A DNA stretch of 57,307 bases from Chromera velia (taxonomy: Eukaryota; Sar; Chromeraceae): positions 25,001 through 82,307 of the forward strand of contig JAHBMJ010004380.1 of NCBI GenBank assembly GCA_018398765.1. Reading direction: 5' to 3'. Made by a program: the position numbers and the translations under genes. Shown here one piece after another: positions 21,480-32,589 of the stretch. How positions within the stretch are numbered: position 1 is the first letter of the stretch; each line of letters begins with the position of its first letter. Below the pieces are notes generated by a model. The model searched no databases. It was not told where the DNA came from and worked only from the letters and a program-made list of their open reading frames with translations.

Positions 21480-22943
21480 GTGTGTGTGTGCAGGGTGCAA
21501 CGGAGGCACGATGGACAGGGCCCTCCAGTACATTCAGGACAACGGCGGCATCTGCACTGAGGCCTCCTACCCGTACATCGCCAGGAAGAGCTGGATCAAG
21601 GGATGCCAAGCCAAGAAGTGCAAGAGGGGAGCAACCATCGAGAGCTGGAAGCAGGTCCCCGAAGACGACGAAGGCGCCATGCTGGCAGCTCTCCACGACC
21701 ACGGCCCTCTCTCTGTCGCTCTGGATGCTGAGGGAAGAGACTTCATGTATTACCACTCCGGTCTGTCTGTTTGCCTGGATACCTGTCGTATTGTTTGTTC
21801 CCTGCATATACGCTTCGTCTGAAGACCCCAAATGTCTGTTCGTTGCAATGTTTGAATCTCGAACGAATGGACTGAAAGAGTGGGCCGTAGCTGTCAATAA
21901 AGAGGAAAGAGAGATCGGGCACATCTCCGACTTTCCAATTCAGTCAGGAAACAGAAAGCCGGGGAGGGAATTTGTGGGTTGCCTGGATTCATGAAAGGGA
22001 CTGAGGACCTCGGACACGTGCCACTCCTCTCCCTTCTTCTTTGTACACCCTTTTGTCCACTTTTAGACCTTGTTTCCTGACCTCCCAAATGATCAGATGG
22101 AGATTTTTCTGCCACGTTTTCTTCCTTTACCACCCTGCCCCCCCCGACATAAATGTATCAATCAATGTGCATGAATGCCATTGGGTGTGAGCAGGCGTCC
22201 TCGACGGAAAGTGCGGCACCGAGCTGGACCACGCTGTGCTGATCACCGGCTACGGCAACGACGCAAAGAGCGGTGAGGACTACTGGCTGGTGAAGAACTC
22301 ATGGGGCAAGACCTGGGGCGACAAGGGATACCTCAAGGTGTTCAGAAACAAGGGCAAGGAGGTGAGTGCATTGAACGATGTCGTGTGCATGTTCTGAATT
22401 TCTCTGTCTCTTTGCCCGTTTGTGGAGGAAGCATGTGCTATTTTAGTAGAATGTGTATTGTTTTTGCGGCTGCGTCCTTCGTTACCTGCAGGTCTCTCTC
22501 TTCTCATTCAGGCTTTTGATGGCTCTGTCTATCGGTCACCTTAGTTCGTCGTCCTTTCGTATCGTTTTTGCTGTCTTTTGATTCGCGCTTCTTCGGTTTT
22601 GCAATGGAAAATCGATCTCTCTTTCCGGCCTTTTTTTTTCTGTTTCTGCTTTTGCGGCTATGCAGATGGACCCTGAATGAAAAATGTGTGTCTGAGTGTC
22701 TGAGACGAGTGAGGTCGCCTGTATACAGAGGTCTGGTCCATCCATCCATCCATCCATCCATCCATCCATAAATCCACCAGTCTATTTTTCTGCATATGTG
22801 TGTGTTTGTGTATTCAATCCCAGGGCGAGTGCGGCATTGCCATGGAGCCCTTCTACGCCGTCGTGAAGAAGGAGAAGCAGGAGACCGACGCGGTGGAGGA
22901 GATCCAGAGGCTCAGCGAGGCCCTCTTCCCCGAAGAGATCTGA
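19244..22943 (+). CDS. Cathepsin L-like papain-family cysteine protease (8 exons)
   Basis: Exons 19244-19375, 19897-19988, 20225-20363, 20600-20706, 20958-21082, 21494-21760, 22195-22361 and 22824-22943 join in phase with GT-AG introns and give 382 residues. Residues 9-27 are hydrophobic (signal or signal-anchor). Residues 45-121 hold the I29 inhibitor propeptide with an ERFNIN-like run ([21 protein letters not shown]). The mature enzyme begins near FPETFDW. The oxyanion Gln154, catalytic Cys160 (NQGQCGSCWAF), His300 ([11 protein letters not shown]) and Asn322 (KNSWG) are all present, as is GCNGG. So an active, probably lysosomal or vacuolar endopeptidase is expected. A charged tail of about 25 residues follows the domain. 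Introns carry GT, CCAT and GTCA repeats; the acceptor of exon 6 follows a long TG tract. Cathepsin L-type is inferred from ERFNIN. Confidence 0.93.
21408..21490 (+). repeat. TG microsatellite abutting a 3' splice site
   Basis: About 40 TG units with a few CG and TA variants run directly into the CAG acceptor of cathepsin exon 6. There is no ordinary polypyrimidine tract between them. Confidence 0.9.
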
Positions 22944-24231
22944 ACAGGTTTTTCCAAAAACAAACAGAGAACGGAAGACAGACGAGAAAACGGAAGTTTT
23001 CAACCGCTTCCGTCAAAGAGAAACAATGAAGATGAAGGCAACAAAAGCACAAAAGAGACATGAGGAAAGAGTAGCAGAAGGGACAGAGACTCTCAGTCTG
23101 TCCAAGAGACGGGATGGAACACGAGTCAAGTCGAGGAAAGGTTTTTGAAAAAGCTCTGTTCGGTTTGTTTGTTTGTTTGTTTGTCTGTCGAATGTGTACA
23201 AAAGGAGGGTCCGTCAATCAATTTACATCCTTTGTTAGTCTGTCTTGTCCGCATATGTGTGGATTCTGTGCGATCTCCTTTTTCTTCCTTCCGTATGTTG
23301 CGGTACTTTCTGACCGCTGTGGTTCTTCAACCTCCGTATGTATGCGTATATGTGATGATGTATGCGTTTGTTTAATTGTGCGTCTGCCTAGTCTACTGTT
23401 GACCTAGGCAGGCAGCATGAGTGAGTGGGCTCCCTTTCTCTTTTCTTCTCCTGTTCTCTTTTGAAGAGACCGGGATCAGTTTCTATCCGAACAATGGGTT
23501 CAGTGAGAGGGGGAGAGCGAATCTCTCTTTGCTGCACCTGTATTTCGTCAACCAACGCTCTAACGCTGCATGTCCGTCTGACTGATTCGTTCAGTCTGTC
23601 GCTTCGTTCCTCTACTCGGCTTCCTGCTCGTCCGACGAAACAGTCTGTCTGTCTGCATGCATTTATATGGTCCAGCCAATCAAATGAGGAAAATCAAAGT
23701 GTGTATACGGCCGAAGAAAAACGGGTGCACAGCCTTTCTCCCTTCTTTTGGGTCTCCGACTGCATGAGGTAGAGATTGCAAAAGGTATCTTAGCAACAGT
23801 GACCTCATGAGGGAAGGGCAGGAAGGACGGGGAGGAGGTGGAGAAAGGCTGGGAGAAAAGAAGTTGCCTTGGCAGAATTTGGCAGAGCAGGAGTGTCTGT
23901 TGTGTTTTCTAAGGTTCGTGCTTACTTGCATATGTGAAAAGTATATAGCTTGTCTCTTGTGATTTCTGTGTCAATCGTGGAGCATAAACTGAACGGTATT
24001 CAGTCTCGTTATGCTTTTAAATTTTTTTGTAGCTAGCAAACAAGCTGAACACCACAAGCTGTTAATTGTGCCGCAATTATAGCCTGAGCTATATAAAAGT
24101 ATGTAATAAGTTAAAGTTTGATTGTCACTTTCATAACTTTTTAAATTAGTGTTTCGATCCGTACTAGGATGATGTCGCTAGATGGTGACATATATCATGG
24201 TATCGATTATATATAGACTTGTACCCCCTTA
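22944..24231. other. Cathepsin 3' region and AT-rich spacer
   Basis: Probably a 3' UTR at first, with a GTTT run at 23163-23183. Mixed sequence follows to 23940 and AT-rich sequence after that. No further gene is supported. Confidence 0.45.
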
Positions 24232-25985
24232 GAATTGAATTGATTCTACACTGAAACTATAGTGTGACACAATTAAAATTGTGATACAATACCCTATACA
24301 GTAGTACCAGTGACACAAATAATTGTGTCATAATAGGTGTGATTAGGATTAGGATTAGAATTTATGTCCGGAGGATTGGCCTCCCACCCCAATGCCGAAT
24401 ACCCGACGTACGGCTTCCAGAGAAAGCGCCGAAGCGCATCAGACCTCTCTGGCCGGCCCGCACAGGTCTGGCCTGTGCCGAAAACGGTTTACACGAGGTT
24501 CTTTCTGAGCTCGATCGATTAATTGCGCAGACATAACATCTGACACATTCGCGAGAGCAATTCAATAGCTGGAAATCAAGTGATTTGATAGGGGATAATC
24601 ACACCGGACATTGATCCAGGGTAAAGCGAATGACAATCTTTTTCCTTTGTAAGTTCTGAAATAAGGAGAGAGAGGTTGAGAGAAGAAAGAGAAAATGAGA
24701 CCATATAAGAAGAAAAAAAGCTCACTTCTCAGAGGTTCTTTGTCTTTACACTTTTCAGTATAGCCAGAAACGTTCCTTTTCCCGAGACGCACGGAGAGGA
24801 AGCAAAAACCCTCTCTCTTCTTATGGGTTACTTCTTATTGTTCTGTCTAACTGAAGAAAGGTGAAGTGGCAAGCCACCGCAAGAGGAGTGAGATGAAGTT
24901 AGGTCTCTTCTTTTCCTTGCTTGCAAACAGAGAAGCAAAAAAGGATGCTTGGAGTTAGAAAAGGAAAGACGAAATAGAAAGGGAAAGACGAAGAAGTAGA
25001 GACTGAAAGAGAAATATCCACTTCTCTTCTTTTTTTCACTTTTTTGATACAATCAAGAACGTTCATTCATTTTTCCCGAGACGTATTGAGGTTATAAGAG
25101 ACCTCTCTCTTCTGGTTGGGTGTCTTCTTTTCATTTTGATCATCTCAAAAGAGTGAAGTCTTACAAAGAAAAAGTGGAATCTCAAGGGAAGAAAGAATAA
25201 GAACTGAAATATGACATGCTCGATAGGATGAGACGTCAGACAAACATACCAACAAAGAAAGGATCTTGATACCTAAATGGTCACCGGCCGCTGCTTCAGA
25301 GTGACTAGCTTGAAATCACCCAAAGTGACTAGTAGCCACTAGCTTGAAATCTTCAGAGTCGGTGAAGGTCAGACTCACCTCATTCACTCATTCATTCACT
25401 CACTCACTCACTTACTTTCTTCACTTTCTTTGAACCTTTGGTCATAGTGAAGCGTTACAAAGAAGGAGACGGATAGAGACGGGAAGTGACCACGCCAGAA
25501 CGAACCAAGACGGCAAGAAAGAACAAAGTAAAACTAACGGCTGCCCACACTAGAGTAGAGCAAGGAAGGGGCATGCAGCGGTTCAGGCACAAACTGCTGC
25601 TCGGGAGTGTTGCAATCCCAAGGAAGATGCTGGTAGTCTACAATGAGGAGGGACATAGCTTGACGGTTTCGGTTTGATTAAGGTCAGGCTGCATAGTTTG
25701 CACGAGTTTGCGCATGTACGTTTTTTTTGCGGGGTCATGCAGCTTTTGTTCGATTATGCGTGCATATGCGCAGTCCGTGTGGCCCGTGCAGCGGCTGTGA
25801 CGCCGCCCCTCGACCCGCGATCTACAACTAATTTTACCACACATAAGTGTGATTTAATTGAATCAGTCAAAAGTTCTCAAAATCATAATTATTATTTCAT
25901 AAATCATTGTGACACAAAAGGTTTTAGAAATTCTTATTGTGACACACTATAGTTCCAGTATAATTGATTCAAACTTGATTGACTG
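24232..25985. mobile_element. Non-autonomous TIR element, about 1.75 kb
   Basis: The left end (around 24232-24285) and right end (around 25910-25985) are inverted copies sharing AACTATAGTGTG and WCACAAT plus an imperfect outer TTGAAT...ATT block. More TGTGACACAA motifs lie just inside both ends. The interior has two diverged copies of a segment of about 300 bp (24640-24860 and 24960-25150), each with ACGTTC then CCCGAGACG then CCTCTCTCTTCT. No transposase is seen and the target duplication is unclear, so the superfamily is open. Confidence 0.5.
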
Positions 25986-26056
25986 GTTTTACAGCAAATC
26001 CGCGCTACTAGTATCCTATACTACTAGTATTGCTATAGGCCTTCCCGCCATGTCAT

Positions 26057-26125
26057 GGTGTGGATCGCCCTAGGCTTGGATTCTATATGTATATATATAT
26101 ACATATATATTATATTTTATTTTGA

Positions 26126-26157
<32 letters not shown>

Positions 26158-26160
26158 TAA
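26057..26160 (+). repeat. Left outer inverted repeat with TA microsatellite
   Basis: GGATCGCCCTAGGCTTGGAT followed by a TA run. An inverted, slightly diverged copy (TA run then TCCACGTCTAGGGATCGCCA) lies at 34680-34752, which brackets the whole nest between. Confidence 0.55.
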
Positions 26161-26599
26161 ACTAGCATGGGTAGTATTACCCTGCAAGTTTGAGTAATTT
26201 AAAGTAATTTAGAGTAATTTAGCTTAGTAATTTAAAGTAATTTAAAGAAATTTAAACAAGGCGTGGAACAATATAAATAAATATTATTCGAATAAATAAA
26301 ATGAGACTAAAAATGGCTCGTATAATATTTATTTTATTCGAAATTTTTTGAGGGGTACCTAGAAAAAGAAGACGTTTGGGAAGCTAAAAATTATACAAAA
26401 AAAAAAACGAACTATTTTTCTTTTCTTCTTTGACATTCAAAAAAACTTTTTTTTGAAAAAAAAAATATAAAATAAAAAAAATTATACTATTTAAAAAATT
26501 ATAAATGTTTTAAACAAAATTTTAGTTACTTTTGAAAATTTTAGTCATAGAATGATAAATTTTTAATTCAATTTTCTGTTTTAATCTAAATAACAATGG

Positions 26600-27675
26600 T
26601 GTTTTAAATCAGTGTTTATAAAACTTTTGCTTCAGCAAGTTCTTCTTCTCAGATCTCTAACATAGAAAGAGAAACCTCAGCCCACCCGCCCATGATATAC
26701 CGGTTCCCTTCAGGCATCTTCATTTAACAATGTCGAATTCTTTTAAACTCATCAATTCGAGCAACTCCTAAAATGTTCTCAAATTTGCTTCTGTCTGTAT
26801 CTTACACGAGCAACGCAAACGAGCCTGCCTTTTCAAATTTTTCAAATAGAGGGCAACGAATGCAGTTCACTTCCTAATTTCTATGTTTTAGGTCTTTTGC
26901 CACAGGGACAGTATATCTTCTTCCAGTAGAACTGAAGACAGCTTGCACTTACGCAAGTTCAAATTTAAACATTCAACCTCCTCTGTGACTCCACGCAGTT
27001 TTCTCTTTGTATGGAGTCACACCCATTTTTTTTCTAAAATTATTTGCTCTAAATTCTGCCCCACTCGCCTTCCCTGCACATGTACTCGTTCAAGCCGATG
27101 GAACTTTTCCATAAGTTTGTTAACTATCGGATTCTTCTTTTATCTTCTTTTCCATCTTTTTTAGTTCCTCTTTCAGCATAGAAAGGATTGTGCGCAACTT
27201 TGCATCAGATTCTCGAATGAGAATGCAGCCAAACTTGTCTTAAGGGAGAGCGACAACGGTTGTCTCCCTCTCTTTATCCTCATCATCCTCTTCGTTAATT
27301 TTCATCTTCATTTGGAGCACTCTCATCTGCTTCACCATCTTCCCCCTCTTTTGCCTCTTCCTTTTTATCATCCTGTATGGCTCTTTTTATGTCCTGCTCT
27401 CACGACATCCAGCCTACATGTCGCACTTCAAAGTCGATTGCAGCCCCGTCAAGCTTAACCAAAAAAGACAGCTCACGCTCTTCTACCTTACCTCCAATCT
27501 CTTCCTCTTCTCTTTCTACAGTTTTTAAGGCAAGCTCTTCCTTCCAATTGACCCTTCGCACGAGTTTAAGAATCTTTTTATCAAGTAAATCATTTTCCTT
27601 ATAGACAGAACAAACCATATCTTGGTTCGCTCTCCCTCTCCCTCTCCCTCCCCCTCTCCCTCTCACACATTGCAA
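26600..27675 (-). pseudogene. Decayed coding sequence of unknown function
   Basis: Several minus-strand blocks read well between point stops. These include KLVRRVNWKEELALKTVERE, an acidic block (KKEEAKEGEDGEADES), a coiled-coil-like block (LRTILSMLKEELKKMEKKIK), and VNCIRCPLFEKFEKAGSF with later RSKFENILGVARIDEFKRIR. Stops are mainly TAA and TGA. No domain is recognised. It points away from the plus-strand relics. Confidence 0.35.
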
Positions 27676-27729
27676 CTGGGCAGCAATCTTTGGCCTCTTT
27701 GCAAAAAAAAACCTACCAGTTGCCCCTTT

Positions 27730-28355
27730 AGGACAGACAGAATGTACTCAACTGTTTGGAAGCTGTTGATGGATTCAAAAACGCACCGTTTAAACCATCT
27801 TTGCATCCAAAAAAGGACTATCATGTGTTTGGCATTGACAATGATGGTGCAGAAGAGCTAATTCCGCTCCAAGAGATGGGGACTGGTCCAATCCTGATAA
27901 AACAGGAGAGGCTTGACATCTGAACAGCTCAGTGGGTTGAAAACATGTATACAAAAATCCACTGGGTATTGAAACATGTGGCAACGCTGCAGTGCTATAT
28001 TAAATCCGGTGCCGCACCGTTTTTGTTGCAGCTTGCGAATGAGGGAATAGAATATTTGAAGTCTCTCAATGAGAACAAAAAGGAAAACCTTGTTCCCCTC
28101 GTTAACAGGGTTTACAAATTCAACTTTCGGTGTGGTTTGAAGAAGCATGGGATAGACCAGGTTTGTAGACCAGGTCAGTCGTGCTCCATGCAGATATAGA
28201 GGGGACAGACAAGAACTTTGTGATGCAGAGTTACGCAGTTCACTGTGTTCGTCACCATGTGAATCAGTCCCTTGATGCAGAGGCCCCCACAGGAGCAAGA
28301 CACAAAAAAAGAGGGCGCCCGCCGAGTGAAGTGACCATAATGATTGCAAAGCGGT
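27730..28355 (+). pseudogene. Decayed coding sequence with AT-hook-like motif
   Basis: Plus-strand blocks in changing frames: LNCLEAVDGFKNAPFKPSLH and DYHVFGIDNDGAEELIPLQE (27737-27925), then MYTKIHWVLKHVATLQCYIK and EYLKSLNENKKENLVPLVNR (27945-28160), then DKNFVMQSYAVHCVRHHVNQ and HKKRGRPPSE (28175-28355). KRGRPP is an AT-hook core, so DNA binding is plausible. No transposase family was recognised. Confidence 0.35.
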
Positions 28356-28439
28356 AAAAAGAAAAGGAAGAAAAAAAGAAGGAGGAAGAGCAGAAAAGGA
28401 AAGCGGAGTAAGAAAAAGAGAGTACTCCAGCCATAGAGG

Positions 28440-28463
28440 GGGGGGGGNGGGGGGGGGGGGGTG
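28440..28463. repeat. Poly-G run containing an N
   Basis: A G homopolymer with one undetermined base at 28447; probably a sequencing difficulty. Confidence 0.9.
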
Positions 28464-28802
28464 TGACGCGTGTTTTGACAAATGAGATTCGGTTCCAGTG
28501 GAGCTAATTTTATTGTTTCTCGATCTGCTGCTCCCTCCAAATCTTAAGAGAACAGAAAGGAGGAGGATGAGTCTTTTGTTGCTAGAGTGGAGCTGACTGC
28601 TCCTAAATGGATCAACTACCTAGATCAACTACGCTTTAGAACCCCAAAATGCAAAAGAAGGGGACTCCTCCTTCAAAACCCTCCCTTTTGACACCCTTAT
28701 TGTCTCTGTCAATAGATGACGAACCGGAACCTTTTGACAGACTAGGCTAGATCCGCCCCTCATACACGGGGACGCGGCATACATAACAAAAACCTCAATC
28801 AC

Positions 28803-29452
28803 ATTATTGTCTCTGTCCCCGGAGATGGCAAATGTTTGTACCATTGTTTTACCAACCGGCTAAGGGGTATCTGCGATGCAGTGCAGCAACTTTTAAACCA
28901 AACTGTAAGGTCTAAATCGAGAGGGAAGGCTGCCAAACAACTAAATCGTTATACCAAACAACTAAATTGTTAGAAAACCTTAATTAATTACCACACAACT
29001 AAATTTCTCCATAGGAAAGCTGAAGGTCTGCTACACAACTAAATATTACTGCACCGCGACCTGCAATGGTGCCCTTGGAGCTATCACAAATTTTATTTCA
29101 ACCGTCGGATGCAAAGGCACGCTTGTGTTTGGTAGCCCTCTGGGGGGGGAGGATGAATGGATTTCCTTGTGCTGCGCTGATGACATAAAAAAATTTGGTC
29201 TGATGGAGAGAGGAAACGGTCTCCATGGTGGTGAGAGGCATGTGAATTAACGTGAATGTAAACAAGTACGCTCGTACCCTTGAGGGTAGGGTAGGGGGGG
29301 CACGCCTGTGGGGGGGCTATGTCGAAATGATCTGTTTCTCATTTATGAAAGACATGAGAATTCACGTTTGTACAAAAGAAGCAGACATGTACAGAAGACT
29401 GTATGTATTAGGAAAAAAAGGCATGCGGAAAGAGATGTTTCTCTGGTGGTAA
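28803..29452 (+). pseudogene. OTU-type cysteine protease relic
   Basis: Seen: 28803 onward reads VSVPGDGKCLYHCFTNRLRG, matching the OTU active-site block (G-D-G-[NK]-C-L-[FY]). A later block in another frame (29281-29410) reads LWGGYVEMICFSFMKDMRIH and V, matching the W-G-G-x-x-E-h strand and following hydrophobic strand of OTU domains. Between them lies another coding-like block (TLVFGSPLGG, DEWISLCCADDIKKFGL). Known: OTU domains are cysteine deubiquitinases and occur in several large DNA transposons and viruses. The catalytic Cys is present and the His was not found. Frameshifts and stops show it is dead. Confidence 0.5.
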
Positions 29453-30220
29453 GCAGAAGAAGGAGGGAATGATTACTACACGACGTGCTTATTCCTACCT
29501 GAGGTGAGGGTTGAAGAAGGAAGGGGGTAAAGGGCCGTCATGTGCCATTCATGTGCCTTTGCATGCATTTTAGCATACATTTTTAAAGCAACAGACAGTT
29601 TGTTTATATACTAAAGCGGCAGACAGCATATTTCTATATCTAGGTATGTTTATATGTCAGCTAAGTCTAGATTTAAGTCTGGCTAAGTCATAAAGAAAAA
29701 TCAAACAAATAAAATTTTTATTCGAATAAAATTTTGAAAGAAAAATCATTTCGTATAATATTTATTTTATTTATGTTGTCCTCCGCTTAGAATTTAAAGT
29801 AATTTAGAATAGTATAAACTAAAGTAATTTGGAAAGCTATATTACTAGTGACCATGTTTGATTTGATTTAATTTGATTTGAGGTCGGGCTTAAGCTCAAA
29901 TCAAATATCCAGTCAGGGAGGACCTAGTGTTTAAAGACCTATCAAATACGATCAAATATTTGATCAATATGACTTTCAACCTCAAATATGAAGGTCCCGA
30001 AAAAACTTTTGCAAGTACCGATCCGTCATGCATACTAATTCAAATGAAAAAACCTAAATCTTGATGGTTTACTCTCAAAAAAAAAAAATGTTTTAAGCTG
30101 CACTAAAATTGACGTTTCACCCCCTTTTACTTCATGCAGAGGTAAACCAATCAGCTGAACGTTTTCCCGAACAGCTGTGTTGACTTTTCTGGTGCTAGAA
30201 CATCTTTTACAGCCCCCTTT

Positions 30221-31655
30221 TTGAGCGTCTGCAAACATTTTACACCCCGTAAAGACATATCACACAATCCGACAGGGTCGAACGGGAAGAAGGAGACATT
30301 TGTTTTTAGAGCTGGGTACGCAAAAAAAATATGGTCCGTGCAAAAGGGGGCAAATGTGATTCAGTGTCAGGTGAAAATACAAGGAGCCGAGGGGGAAGGA
30401 GAAACTATTTGTGGCTGTGAGTATGCAGCAGCGGCAACCAATTGTTTTCAAACCCACCTCATCAATAGTGACCATGTTTGATTTGATTTGATTTGAGGTA
30501 GGGCTTAAGCTCAAATCAAATATCCAGTCAAGGAGGACCTAGTGTTTAAAGACCTATCAAATACGATCAAATATTTGATCAATATGACTTTCAACCTCAA
30601 ATATGAAGGTCCCGAAAAAACTTTTGCAAGTACCGATCCGTCACGCATACTAATTCAAATGAAAAAACCTAAATCTTGATGGTTTACTCTCAAAAAAAAA
30701 AAAAGTTTTAAGCTGCACTAAAATTGACGTTTCACCCCCTTTTATTTCATACAGAGGTAAACCGATCAGCTAAACGTTTTCTGGTGCTGGAACATCTTTT
30801 ACGGCCCCCTTTTTGAAGCTGAAAAGCCACTCCTGGAAAGCCGAAAAGCCAGAGAAAAAGCTTTCAGCAGCTCCTACCACCGATCGATTCGATTCACATT
30901 GAAGAAAGTGATCATGAAGAAGAGGAAAAGGAAGTGCCATAAAGCTGAGTGATTGTCACCTCAATTTTGTTACGTGCTCTAACTTTATCTGCAATTTCAA
31001 ATATATCAATTTTACGTTCTTAATCTCTATTAGTACTAGAGTGAGTCTCAGTGACTAGTGTATATACACTGCCACACAGGCATGTTTTTTTTACGGAACT
31101 GATAAGTTATAATTTTATATATATTTTTTTAAATTTTTGAAACACACATCAGAAATGTTCTGATAACTATTGTCATGAGAAAAATGATCAGAGTGACAAT
31201 AAGTCAGTGACTCAGTGAGGAACCCTAAGAGATTAACCTCAAATCTTACCTCAAATATCAAATATTTGAGGTTGAAGCTCAAATTAAATCAAATCAAATC
31301 AAATCAAATATAATCAAATCAAACATGTTCACTACTCATCAATCAGCATGGCTTGACGATCACGTCTGACAAACATGTGCAGCTGCTCCAAGAAAGACAA
31401 GAGAAGCGGTCGGAGGGGGCGGGGGCGACGAAGCAGCCTGACGTGCGAACGTTTTTCCCTACCAAAGATGAAGCAAAAGCCGTGGTCGCACCATATGCAG
31501 AGATGCATGAGAAGAGAATCAAGTGCGATATGCTGACCACTGACTTTCTGGCTAGTGCTGGCTGGCCTCATCTCACAGAAAATGAGGCATTGCGAAAGCT
31601 GGTCAAGGCACTGGACCCCTGCTACGATCTCCCGTCTGTGGGAAAGGTGCTCTAA
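30221..31655 (+). pseudogene. hAT transposase N-terminal fragment, split by copy C
   Basis: The frame runs 30221-30465, is broken by copy C, and resumes from 31343 to the TAA at 31655. The join at the target duplication restores the reading CFQTHLINQHGLTITSDKH. The first part fits a BED-type zinc finger (C...C...H-L-x3-H; the first Cys pair is weak). The second part has the hAT signature DMLTTDFLASAGWPHLTENE followed by ALRKLVKALDPCYDLPS, the region just before the PSR motif. The frame then stops and joins the element 3' end. No DDE catalytic core remains. The 31343-31655 part recurs identically at 32649-32961 and 33466-33778. Confidence 0.75.
30466..31334. mobile_element. hAT derivative, copy C, nested in copy B
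   Basis: 869 bp with the same TAGTGACCATG ends. A perfect 8-bp target duplication CTCATCAA lies at 30458-30465 and 31335-31342. It inserted into the transposase fragment of copy B, so it is younger than B. It shares the GACCTAGTGTTTAAAGACC left interior and the acidic-tail region on the right with copy A, and lacks the transposase fragment. Confidence 0.88.
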
Positions 31656-32151
31656 TCGATCGATTCGATTCATACCACCGATCGATTCGATTCACATTGA
31701 AGAAAGTGATCATGAAGAAGAGGAAAAGGAAGTGCCATAAAGCTGAGTGATTGTCACCTCAATTTTGATACGTGCTCTAACTTTATCGTATCAACAAAAA
31801 GTCATATGCAATTTTAAATCTATCAATTTTACGTTCTTAATCTCTATTAGTACTAGAGTGAGTCTCAGTGACTAGTGTATATACACTGCCATACAGGCAT
31901 ATTTTTTTTACGGAACTGATAAGTTATAATTTTATATATATTTTTTTAAATTTTTGAAACACACATCAGAAATGTTCTGATAACTATTGTCATGAGAAAA
32001 ATGATCAGAGTGACAGTAAGTCAGTGACTCAGTGAGGAACGTTAAGAGGTTAACCTCAAATCTTACCTTAAATATCAAATATTTGAGGTTGAAGCTCAAA
32101 TTAAATCAAATCAAATCAAATCAAATATCATCAAATCAAACATAGTCACTA

Positions 32152-32335
32152 TATATTACTAATTTTAGTTAAACTTTGGAGGTCAATTTCTCGTCAACCA
32201 TAAACAGCTAGATATTTAAACTAACAGTGCTTATAAGTCTATATTATAACTATATATACTGTTAGTTTGAATCTCTAACTCTTTATGGTTCACGAGAAAT
32301 CGGCCTCCAAAGTTTAACTAAAATTAGTAGTATAG
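32152..32335. repeat. Hairpin core of the foldback element
   Basis: TACTAATTTTAGTTAAACTT and its exact complement near 32300-32329 flank a short unique centre. The flanking arms extend the pairing outward. A second copy is at 34275-34458. Confidence 0.8.
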
Positions 32336-32589
32336 CTTTCCAAATTACTTTAGTTTACTATTCTAAATTACTTTAAATTACTCTAAATTGCTTTAAATTA
32401 CTAAGCCAAATTACTCTAAATTACTTTAAATTACTCATTTAAATTACTCAAACTTGTAGGGTATAGTGAAATGAGAGACAGACTAGGAGACAGAGGCAAT
32501 ATATTTTTTAATATACTTATATATATTATATTCTCATTCAGAAAAAATATATCAATCAATCAATCATATAGAAATATATATATATATAN

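Larger units (their letters stand above)
26264..29782. mobile_element. Decayed 3.5-kb element with coding relics, inserted in the foldback arm
   Basis: It starts GGAACAATATAAATAAATAT and ends with a diverged inverted version (complement of AGGACAACATAAATAAAATA). It interrupts the left arm of the foldback element. Inside are a minus-strand coding relic (26600-27675) and plus-strand relics with an AT-hook-like motif and an OTU-type protease motif. No target duplication was found, so the exact ends and superfamily are unsure. Confidence 0.5.
29846..32151. mobile_element. hAT derivative, copy B, with transposase fragment
   Basis: The TAGTGACCATGTTTG end is at 29846 and the complementary end (CATAGTCACTA) at 32141-32151. 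The 8-bp target duplication TATATTAC lies at 29838-29845 and 32152-32159, inside the foldback arm. Without the nested copy C (and one 8-bp duplicate) the element is about 1.43 kb. It keeps a 5' transposase piece joined directly to the common 3' end, so it is an internal-deletion derivative. Confidence 0.88.
26178..32463. mobile_element. Foldback/TIR element split by later insertions
   Basis: The outer ends are inverted: TACCCTGCAAGTTTGAGTAA at 26178 and the complement of TACCCTACAAGTTTGAGTAA ending at 32463. Both are followed by arrays of AGTAATTTAAAG-type units and a common inner arm that includes GTAATTTGGAAAGCTATA and TAGTTAAACTTTGGAGG. The left arm now lies in three pieces: 26178-26263, 29783-29845 and 32152-32240. 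They are separated by the OTU-bearing element and by hAT copy B. The right arm is continuous (32275-32463). A TA target pair is possible but not certain. Confidence 0.6.

Noticed and set aside
24339-24360. Telomere-like GGATTAG repeats
   Set aside because: There are only three units, inside a TIR element and far from any sequence end, and the unit is not a standard telomere repeat.
27858-28540. Minus-strand frames of 121-207 codons
   Set aside because: Pro- and Phe-rich shadows of purine-rich plus-strand relics that cross a poly-G run containing an N.
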